Part shown: positions 23,172 to 32,825 of the stretch, in pieces | Layout of the letters: the number at the start of each line of letters is the position of its first letter | Numbering within the stretch: the first letter of the stretch is position 1 | DNA from: Arthrinium phaeospermum | Taxonomy: Eukaryota; Ascomycota; Sordariomycetes; Amphisphaeriales; Apiosporaceae | Reading direction: 5' to 3' | NCBI GenBank assembly: GCA_006503535.1 | Contig: QYRS01000002.1 | Location: 2,790,001-2,854,000 of the forward strand | DNA: 64,000 nt | The notes under the pieces: model-generated | What the model was told of the DNA's origin: nothing | The model's database searches: none | Seen by the model: the letters and a program-made list of their open reading frames with translations, nothing else | Program-made: the position numbers and the translations under genes

Positions 23172-24114
23172 TTAAAGAGCCAGGGCCGCCAGAGCAGCAG
23201 CCCCGAGAACAAAAGCAACCACAGGGCGCCGGTTGCTGCTGGATGCGGTGACGGGGATGCTGGAAGCAGTAGCGCTGGCAGAAGCCGTCTGCGAGACGTA
23301 GGACATGCTAGCAGAAGTTATCAAATTCGTGTTGCTTGCGCTGCCAGGCGCAGAGATGGGCACCACCACTTGGGTGGTGTAAGTGGTGCAGTTAGCCGCC
23401 GCCGATTGGCTCGTGATCACAGCGGCAACAGAAGTGCTCTCGGCAGTAACAACAGGACTGCTGGTTGAGCCCGTGGAGCTAGCCACAGGGCTGGACGGAG
23501 AGCTAAACGAAGAGCTAGGCGAGGAGCTGGACGAAGCCACATCTGTGGGGGTTGTGGGGGTTACGGAGGTTGTGGTAACGGTGGTCGGCGAAGGGCTTGG
23601 CGAAGGGCTCGGCGAGTTGGTGGTTGCAGCAGTAACAGATGTCGACGAGATCAGCGATATGGGAATCTTGCCGCCACAAGCCTCGTCACCATCCTTGCAG
23701 CACCAGGTAGCGCCCTTTCCATCGTTGGCACAATAATAGCCCGCGTCACATGCGTCTACGACGTTGTTAGTGGGTGTGGACACCGTTTGCGATAGGAGCT
23801 TCCGACTTACTGCCATTGTCTGCTCCCGAACAGCAGGTCTGGCCGACGGTGGGGTTGAAGCAGTGAATTTCGTCGTCCTTGGAGCCACACTGCTCGAAGC
23901 CGCTGCCGCAAGCCTCGGCGCAGGTAGTTCCAGAACCACACAGGGTATCACTAGGCTGGTACTCGCCGCCGTCGTCGCGGCGCTGGAGACCGAAGATGTC
24001 TCTAACAGACATCTTGGCGACGTTCAGTTGGTAGGGTTGGGCCACAGGCTCAGCGATGGCATGACCCGCCAGGGCCAAGAAGGCAAGAGGAGAAAGTGTG
24101 TTGAGAAACATCAT
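23172..24114 (-). CDS. Secreted GPI-anchored cysteine-rich Ser/Thr protein
   Basis: Two exons (23811-24114, 23172-23755) give 295 residues. A signal peptide (MMFLNTLSPLAFLALAGHAIA) precedes a cysteine-rich region (about 55-130) with paired motifs CCSGADNGN and WCCKDGDEACGG and about 14 cysteines. A long Ser/Thr/Pro/Val spacer with an (SP)n run then leads to a C-terminal hydrophobic tail (PVVAFVLGAAALAALAL) after a short basic stretch. That order (signal, Cys domain, O-glycosylation spacer, hydrophobic tail) is the hallmark of GPI-anchored fungal cell-surface or wall proteins. I do not recognise a named family, and a role in wall structure or adhesion is inference only. The intron falls inside the Cys domain. 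Two adjacent ATGs exist and the first was used. Confidence 0.85.
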
Positions 24115-27100
24115 GTCGAAGTCGGTATGTATGTGGTGTACCAAGAAAGATCCGGGTTTGATCTTCTTTTGCCTAGGTTGGAGGGTAGGGAAGATGCAAA
24201 GAGAGTGAATCGAACGTAGGCTTTATGTAAAGGAATGACTGGAGGTTGCAAGCGAACGGATGCTCTTAGGAGAACAATAGGTACACCGTCGATAAACAAT
24301 ACCAACAATTGCAACGCAAAGGGCGAAACAGAAGAAGAGAAAACGGTCCAAAGAGGAACAGACGATGTAGGTTGCGCGGAGAGTTTGGTGATATATGAGT
24401 GGTGGGCGGTGGTGCGTGAGTGGTGCTATGTCCCTCCTATGGCGGCTTCTCTCGATGGCCCCCCCTGCACTTCCAGGTGGATCCTGCTTAATTTCTGTCC
24501 ACTATAACCCCAGATCTAGGATTTGTCTAAGTCGTGCTGCCCGTCCCGGGATCCCATGCGAAGTGCCTGTTCCCTTTTTTTGCTGTCTCTGCTAGATTGG
24601 GCAAAGAAGGCGCGGCACATCGCATCCCTTTCCTACCTTGCAACTAACATATGTACATACATGTATGCGTGTAGTTTGTTGGAGTTGGTCAGGACAACCA
24701 AACAGCATCATATTGACTGGCTGTGCGTTTTGGGTGGGATCGAAACGATCGAAGCCTGGAATGGGACGGGAAACAGCCCGCCGACAATCAATCCAACGCA
24801 GTACAGAGATCAAGTGTTCTGTTCCTCCGTTCGGCGTCCAATTTCCGGGAAAATGCCCACTGAATGGATCTGTGTCATCTTGCGTTTGTGTACGATCCTC
24901 CTGCTGGGGGCGCATGTCGTCGGTTCTCAGCCTGCCTCAGCCAAGGTACTAGGCGCGCTTATGTACTGGATACGGCTCCTTCCCATTTGCACTGGACCCC
25001 ATCCCCTGGAGAAAAAGAACAGATACGCGCTTTCTTTGCCACACAAACAACATTCTCTACATGTATGTATCAATGGAGTTGCATGTAAGCAAGCTCATAG
25101 GCCGACCAATTCAACTATGTACCAACCTAGCCATCAAAAGCCTTAACTAGAAGGCGCCCAGAAACGTTCGAGTGGGATGCCTGTTGACCACAAGAAGCAA
25201 GAAGGAGGTCATCCCAAAATAGGAGGAACCGGGGAACCGTCGACCGTTGAAGACCGAGGCAGAATTATCTAAGCGCCCGAAGTGCGACACATCTCATCGT
25301 TTACAGCTTAGTGATCACCTGTACAAGTGCAATGTTGTGCTAAAACTCGGGTCAGGGTCTAACAGGACAGACACTAAAGGGATCAGTTGCCAGGAACAGT
25401 TTGCATCTCGTTGTCTGATTTGCCGAGAGGAAGCCTACCCCTGGTTCCTTGGCGTTTCAGATCCTTGTCTGACGGCGAGACACCACCAGAGGATTCAGTG
25501 CTCTGGCATTGACGCTAATAAGATTTGCCCAGGGCGGTGGTTTCCTAGCCTCTACCACCCACAACCTATCACTGCTATTCAGTGGGCTGCAGATGTAACC
25601 TCTCACGGCGCTGTACTCGCACGATCAATGCCACACGTTCGGGAGGGAGAGTGACCACGTCATATCGCATCAATTGAATGCAGGTGGTTTACCACGCGAG
25701 AAGACGAGGTTTCGCCAGCTGATACGACACACCTGCCTGCTGATAGAAAGGCTGACCTGACCCTCTACTGCCAGCGTAGCATGTAAGGCAGCAAGCCTGC
25801 CCCCAATTCCATTACCCGCCCCCAAACCTGCAGCTAGGCGGAGATGAGTGGCACGGTACACGATGACGACTGTATAATCTAGTACCTCTCGTGCAACCAT
25901 CGCGATCGCTTGAAGTGCCATGTCTAATACTAATCATAGCATTTTGGCAACGACAACCCGTGCACATTGCGCAACGAGATATGCCTATCGCTCCCATGAT
26001 CGCTTTGCAGAGGCGACGAGATAGCCGGCGATAGCCAAGGAGTCACGCAAGAGTCCAAGATCGGCTTTCCATGCTGCCAATGCAAACTTCCTCGCTTCGT
26101 TATTTGTGTGTAGAGAAGCGAGAAGCCTGAATGTCCCCCGACCTAAAACGTGCCTGTTTGATTACCTGATCACTTAAGAGGAACAGCTCAGCCTGCTCGG
26201 AAATGGAGTCCGCCTACCTGCATACAGGACTCAGGTTGATAAGCTGACATTGGACATTAGTTAGCAGCCAACAGGCACCGTTACCAGGTGGCTGCTGCTA
26301 ATCCAGCCTTCAGTTCTTCCAAGCACCGCACAACCAACCTTGTGTGTCGCGGGGAGCTGCATGCAAAACCGGGCTGCGATCTACCTGTGTTCATATGTAT
26401 GTGCCCCTGCTACATTTAATATTGAGCACATGCAGGCGAATGGAAACGACATGACAGCAGGGCCTGGTATATGACGCAGTCACATATCACAACTACAGCT
26501 TACATTGGTGTCATCACATGTAAGGGGAAGGGGTCGTCCTCGTTTGCTATCGCGATTGACTGCCATCTAATTATAAGTCTAACCTCAAACATTCAACTGG
26601 CACCACTGCTGTGTCTTTACCGACCCGCTGGACAGACAGGTACCCGGTGAACCGTAGCGATACCTACGATGCCCCCCTCCCCCTAGGAAAACTGATTCCA
26701 TAATCAACTGCCTGGTACTCAAATTCGGGAGTAGCATTACACTGTCCACCTTTAGACGACCTCATTTGCTCAACCACTATGCCAGCCAGTAATCTTGCCG
26801 CAGTGCCTAGGGTCACGATGAACGCATCGTTTGGATGATTCTCCGACTCTGTGGCATCTACTATAATGTGTCTCAATCTGGTTCGACGGTCTAGAAGGCT
26901 CATTTACGAGATTGAGCCGTGTTAGTAAACGGATGAAGGTAGCAAAACTCGCTTGAAAGCCGTACAGTGTACGGCATGATAAAGTAACTACCTCCCATAG
27001 ACTGGGGCATGACGACAGATATAGGTTTATGAACGTGTCCATTTGGGACATCAACTTTGCCTTCTAATTTCTCTATCCCCTGTTGTACCCTGCCGCTCTA

Positions 27101-27308
27101 TAGTCCGTTCTATATTCCCTTGGTTTGACCATTCTCATACAGCTGAAGCAATAATGACCCCCAAAATCACATCCACTGATATTGCTCACATCCATACAGC
27201 GTACGGCTGCAAAAGGACAGCCTACTCATGTGTCTTCTAACAGGGCCGCGACGCTCAGTATTCACTCATTAGTCACTCGCGTGCTATGATTGCAACCGTA
27301 TTGTTTTC
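24115..27308. other. 3.2-kb gene-free stretch
   Basis: Lies upstream of the GPI-protein gene and downstream of the zinc-finger gene. A 207-codon plus-strand frame (about 24523-25146) is the longest open frame, but it has no domain, has erratic composition and overlaps minus-strand frames, so I do not call it. Short runs of microsatellite-like sequence (ATGTACATACATGTATG near 24650) are present. No gene can be supported. Confidence 0.5.
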
Positions 27309-28489
27309 TCAGTTGAAGCGGATCATTCTGTCACCACTCACGATATCCGTTGCAGCCCGTTGAACGTTTGCGAAACGGATGAAGCCGCACGACTCACTTT
27401 CTAGGTGATTCATGACAGCAGCCAAGGTAGTAAACTCCTTGCGGCAGTCCCGGTTGGGACAATGGTACAGAGCCTGCTGGTCTATTGTCAAGTAATAGCA
27501 TATTAGCATATAAACTTCATCCACAATGTGAATTCGAGACTTACGAACAGCCGAGCCAAGATGCTGGTTTAGTGATTCAAGCTTGCCGAACTTCTTGTGA
27601 CACAGATAGCACTCGTAAGCTGACCCGTTCCATGCGTATGCGTTGGCGTGGTATGTGGTCGTGATAGAACTGTGCCAGCCCACGAGGTTCTTTGTGATAA
27701 TGCCTTTCGGGTCTTTCGAGCGCACCACTTGGTAAATTTGTTCGCGTGTTAGATTGGGAAGCTTAGGGCAGGCTCCTTTCTCTAAATGTTGGCAGAGTGC
27801 CGTGGCAGCTGAGTAGTATTCGTGACAGAAGGGGCATTCAATAGGAGTTCCGCGGTGCAGCTTGGAGTTTCGGTGCTGTCAAATGGTTGGTCATTGGCGT
27901 TTCTCATATTTGCAAGACTTGGGTCTTCACTTACCATCCAAGCATCATTAGCGTTGCTGAAGAACTTGCGGCAGTCTCCGCAATAGTCATGAAGGTTGGC
28001 TTCGTGTTTGACGCGATCCTCCTCGCTTGTCAAGATGCCCGAGCACAAAAACAACCGGCATGGGTATTCCACCTTGTTGCTTTGGCTATGTTCTTCAATG
28101 TAGTCCCAGTGATCCTTGGTGTCCATGTGATCCTCTACCTGTCGTCGTGTTGGGAAAAAGCGTCCACATGTTTCGCACTCGAACTTGGGTGGTGCGTGAT
28201 TCAGCGCATCCATGTGCTGATCGCGCGACTCGAAGGAGCCGAACCACCTCCAACAAGTGCCGCAGACGTAAGAGTCATCATCATCGTTGTCGATGCTTTC
28301 GGTGTCGTCGGAAACGTCCCAGTGATTCTTGGAGTCCATATGGTTCTCGACCTGTTGGCGGGTTGGGAAGGAACGCTCACAGGTGTCGCACTCGAAGTTG
28401 GGTGCATCATGTAAGAGCGCTCTCATGTGCTGCTCGCGAGCTTGATATGAACCAAACCAACGATAACATGTGCCGCATTGAAAAGACAT
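27309..28489 (-). CDS. Nine-finger C2H2 zinc-finger protein
   Basis: Three exons (27935-28489, 27545-27875, 27309-27481) give 352 residues composed almost entirely of C2H2 or C2HC fingers. They begin CGTC, CDTC, CGTC, CETC, then a CX4C finger, CGDC, CPFC, CYLC and a CX4C finger, mostly with HX5H spacing. Fingers 1-2 and 3-4 are a tandem duplication (RWFGSYQAREQHM versus RWFGSFESRDQHM; FPTRQQVENHM versus FPTRRQVEDHM) separated by an acidic linker. Intron 1 cuts finger 6 immediately before its first zinc-binding His, and intron 2 cuts through the codon of the final His of finger 8; splicing restores both fingers, which strongly supports the model. The long HX5H spacing resembles RNA- or dsRNA-binding fingers, but nucleic-acid preference is inference. 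The start ATG is three residues before the first Cys. Confidence 0.9.
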
Positions 28490-29071
28490 TTTCGCCCAGA
28501 AGTCTGCAAAACGTTAAGCGGCAGAGTTGCTGCAATCGAGCAGATGGATGGTATGGCGCAAGAGGAATTCTGCGAGAGGGGTTTGGTAAGTGTCAATACC
28601 CAACTTTTTCTGAGAGCATGACTTCAATGAGCCCAATCAAATTTCTTGGCTGTACATCCGAACAAGAGAGAAAGTTTTGAGGAGGGGATTCTGGCCTAGC
28701 AGAAGTGGATGGGTGTTGGTCTTGGGTGGAATGGAAGCAGGCGCGGACCACATTTGGTATTGCAGAAAGGCTTCCAAAGAGAAACAAAACAACAGCGGGC
28801 CCATCAAATAACGTCCAGGAGGAGAAATTTAAAATGAATCAGTTGCTCAAAGAGAAGATCCAGTCGTTTGACGCCCAACTAGCCTTGAGAAGTTGTCGTT
28901 GATCTGTGTAGACCCGGGTGTGCCTTCCAAATCATGTTCAGGACCAACAAATTAGATGATATGCCATACTCACATACGTAGATTTGATGTTGTCGATTGT
29001 ATTATTTGGCCAGAAAATAATACATATGGGTAACCGTCTTTCGAATGAGGCCTTCTCGTTTAGAGCGGGCA
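28490..29071. other. Intergenic region, no gene seen
   Basis: 582 bp between the zinc-finger gene start and the end of the RNA-end-processing gene, both on the minus strand. It presumably holds the zinc-finger promoter and the upstream gene's terminator. No coding frame is supported. Confidence 0.55.
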
Positions 29072-32000
29072 CTAGACCTCGCTGCCCTTCACACCACTCC
29101 CAAAGAGCAGATCTTTCCTTGCCTTCCGGTCCCAAACCACGACCCCGTCACTCTTGCGCTTGAAATACAGGACACGATGTTGTGGGATGAACTCTTCGTC
29201 CGTCTGCTCCGACTTCCATAGATCCAGTGCCCGTTCCTTGGTACCCAAGAACCTGTCCTCGTAGCCCACAATGAAATCGCCACTGTCCAGGCTGGGATCC
29301 CAGCGAAGCCGACTGATGACATCAGCCGACGGCCGGAACTTGCCTTCGTAGGCAGGTCTCGAGGGCACGTCGTATTGGGTAGCATTCTTCTTGGACCTCG
29401 CCTTAGGACGCTCTTCTTCCGCGTATTCATCTTCATCGTTGAGATCCCCCTCTTCCTCTTCCTCATCAGACTCATCATCCCCGATGGTGTACTCGCCCCA
29501 TTCACGTCTATCCAGTTTAAGGTCGCCCAGTTCGGACTGCTTGACCACAGACGCACTCATCCAGGACGTATTGGCATCGAAGAAGGCCTCATCGCCACGT
29601 AAGCGCTCCTCGAAGTTCTGCAAAGCGGTTTGTAGACTCCCAAAAGCAATCTTGAGGTCGTCCTTGGACATCTTCGCTGCCCCATCAGACGTCTCTAGCT
29701 GGTCCAGGCCGATCAGGTAGGAGCCTTGATAATCCGTCTCTTCGTCTGATGACTCGCATCTCACAAAACGTGCCGGCCACATCCTGGCATGTATATTGGG
29801 TATTCGTCTGCCCAAATCTGGAATAAGGCATGGTTAACACAACAGTTTGGAAAGGGGAAAATGCATCGCAGCTAGTTCACTTACCAACTAGGAGCATCAC
29901 ACATCTCGATTCGAGCCACCCCACATATTGGCTCCCCTTAGCAAGGGAAATGCCCCAAAATTGGACATCAATCTTGACATAGCTCTTGTACGTTTTCAAG
30001 AAGTCCAAAGCACCGTCCACGTGTTCACGATCTCCGAGAAAACCTGACCAAGTGGCGCCATCGCTGCATAGGATCTCGTTGGCCTTTCGGAACTCTTCGG
30101 CAATTGTTCTGACTGACGGTGTCGATGCCGCAAGTGCTGTGTTGAGGCTCGGGGGGTGGAAGCCCAGGATCGCCATAGGTTCGCGGGCGGTTCTGACGTA
30201 CCGAAGATGCTTGTGGAAGAACGGGTCAAACACCATCTGTTCAGTCCAGTTAAAATTGGCGTAGTGATCGAAGAAGGTCGCCAGAATTGTCGGCGCCGAC
30301 GTCGAGGTACCGTCACGGAACAGCAGCTTGCACACCCGTGATAACAAAATTGATATCTGGATGCCATTCAGATAACCGAACTTGCCCGCATAGATGCCTC
30401 GCTGTTTGGCCCATGTCTTGATAACGTAATGCGCCGTCCTGAAGGCGGCAAGGTCCGGAATCGTCTGTCGAAGATAGTAGAGGTCCCTCACGGGCTTCAG
30501 CTTCGCGAGAGTCTGCATAGATAGTGAGAAGGTCGGATCATTGGATTGAAGTCGCATGGCTTGGGGCCAAGATTCGGCAATCCAAGTTGCAGGGCAATAC
30601 TGCAAGTCCATCTTAACCCCCTTGATTTCCAGCTCCAGCATCGTCCCACTGTTTGCATGGACTCGTCTCAAGATTCTCACATCGTCCGAAGGGGCTCTTC
30701 TTAGCCTCTGTGTAGCAAGAGCAAAGAAGGTCTTCGAGCTTATCGAACCGATGCAGAGACAGTCAATATCCGACGCCACAGTCCATACATCCAGTCCGTA
30801 GGATCCGACGGGGACCAATACCAGAGAAAGTGTGCTACGGGTTTGCGTAGAAGACTCTTCGCTGTCGCCATCTAACAAGATTGATCGAAGGAGGTCGAGA
30901 GCTAGTTTCCGCTTCGAAACATTGTCTTCAGAGGGTAGCACCTGGCAGGTCGTGAGGACTTCTTTGAGATCAGAGGTACTGGCGAGGCTTGCTGTTGCAG
31001 GCTTGAGTTCAACGGGGACAACCAGCTTATCTGCTTCGCCAGGTGTGTTTGTTCGCTCTGCCGAGTTCATCTTCAGAATGCATCTGATTCCCCAGTGGTC
31101 GCTTCCGTAAGATTTAAGGGGTTCGACTTCTGCCCCGAGGTTAACTTCAAGGTCACCTGTGTCCTGGCCGAACATGTTGAATCCGGCAATCGAAAAAAGT
31201 TCGCGGTCCTTGAACAAGATCCTGTCGTATCTCTGAGGCCGATTGTTAAATCCACTGCCAACTATCTCGGAAGCCAGTTCGTTCACAGTAGGGTCAAAAG
31301 TGGCACCCGTTTCGCCCTCGAACGCGCCCTGCGAATCATTGGGCCCCCTTCCTACGCTCATATCCAGATTGTTGAGGTGTGCTTCAGTCCAAGCATCAGA
31401 AAGTCCCGACTCTGTCAGCGCGACTTCCATTTGTGACAGATACTTGGACGTTTGGGGTGAGATTGCCCTCTTCTTCAGAGCTGCATCGATCGTATAGGCG
31501 CTCGTTGTAATATTGAAGTCGCCGGCCACAACCCACGGGTTCAAGGGGTGCTCTTTGGACAAGTATTTCAAGACAGCAAGGAGCTCCCCTTTCTTGGCGG
31601 CAACCGAGCCATCTGTCAACCCACACGTTAGGTGGACTGTTGCCAGAACCAAGGGAAGGAATGTATCTCCATCTGTTCGTCCGATGTCCCGGAATTCCAG
31701 TATGACCGACCCCTTGTGCTTGCGTTTGAAGGAGACCCAATCCCATCTGAAAGCCCACCTGCTGAGCACGACGACGTTGAGATGGCTGGGGAGAGGATCG
31801 GCGTTGTCTTGGTCTGGCGGACCACACGTGGTGAATGGATAGTTTTCCCTGATGCCGTTGTCGTTGAGTAGGTAGGAAAGGAAATCATCTGTGACCTCTT
31901 GTAACACCAGGATATCTGACAGTGCAGGCCTTTTCAAGATGTTCCTGATGAGGATAGGATACCTACTCTGCGAGGGGGGAAACTCGAACTCGGCCAAAAC

Positions 32001-32825
32001 GTTATAGCTAGATACCCTGAGGTAACTCGGCAGCGGAGTACCCTCGTTCGTCGGAGCAGGAGACTGATATGGCTCCCATGCCTGTGCTGTCGACGTAAAC
32101 AAAAATGGATTTCGGTTCAAAACGCCGCTCCTTTTCGCCGCTTCGTCGCTGGTCGTATCTGAGCCCATAGCCTTTTGTTCGTGGTAGAACGAGCCGACGT
32201 CAGGGTTTCGAATGACGGAAAAGTCACTGAGACTGATTGTTCCCCAGAGCTTCATCTCGCTTGATGTGCCACCATCGCTCTGGCTCCTTTCGCGGAGCAG
32301 TATGCAAAGCTCCCCAGCCTCCCACGCCACGGTAGGGAGCAGGTTCGCTTTCTGCAGCAGGAACTTGTGCAGATCGGAGGTGACATCCTCGCTCTGGCCG
32401 ATGGTCAGATGCATTCGGTATGCCGTCGAGTTTTGACCTAACGCATCGAACACAGCTGCCCGAATATCGCCCAGTCTCCTGTTATGGTCCTGGTCGCTGT
32501 CATGAATGAAGATGGTGTTGTCATGGCGATGTGCAAATACATCAGCCGCGTCAAGACTAATGGGCAGAGCTCGGCAGTCATGTTCCGTGCTGAGAGACCT
32601 TAGTCGGTCGGCGATCTGGGATGCTGCTTGAGGCAGAGAGTCTGGTTTGACAAAGGGGTAGACGAGGTTGACGTGGGGCGGCCAGTGTCCATGTGCCTTG
32701 TCGTATAGAGCTCGCAATCTTTCTAAAGACGGCCAACACTGACGCGGCGGAATTATACATAGAGCTGTATCGCGCGAGTCTACCGAAATAGTCGTCGACC
32801 CAGATGTTTCTTCCGTCCCCGCCAT
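29072..32825 (-). CDS. Four-domain RNA-end processing protein: 2H, EEP, nucleotidyltransferase, MJ1316
   Basis: Two exons (29885-32825, 29072-29817) encode 1,228 residues. (1) A 2H/LigT-like phosphoesterase at about 20-215, with HVNL (His51) and HLT (His139-Thr141). (2) An endonuclease/exonuclease/phosphatase domain at about 268-585, with SYNVL (Asn275), LQE (Glu310), GDFN (435-438) and GSDH (574-577). (3) A poly(A)-polymerase-like nucleotidyltransferase at about 635-960, with VGSYGLDVWTVASDID (Gly674, Ser675, Asp686, Asp688) and a third Asp740 in KMDLQY. (4) An MJ1316 domain at about 1137-1222, with RWDP, GYEDRF and HRVLYFKR then VWDRKAR. The MJ1316 family is thought to recognise RNA cyclic-phosphate ends. 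All catalytic residues I can place are intact, so a protein that opens, trims and re-extends damaged RNA ends is a reasonable inference. The single intron separates the MJ1316 part. The first in-frame ATG was taken. Confidence 0.9.

Noticed and set aside
24523..25146. 207-codon open frame on the plus strand in the gene-sparse region
   Set aside because: No domain or splice signals, uneven composition and overlapping open frames on the other strand. It is likely chance.
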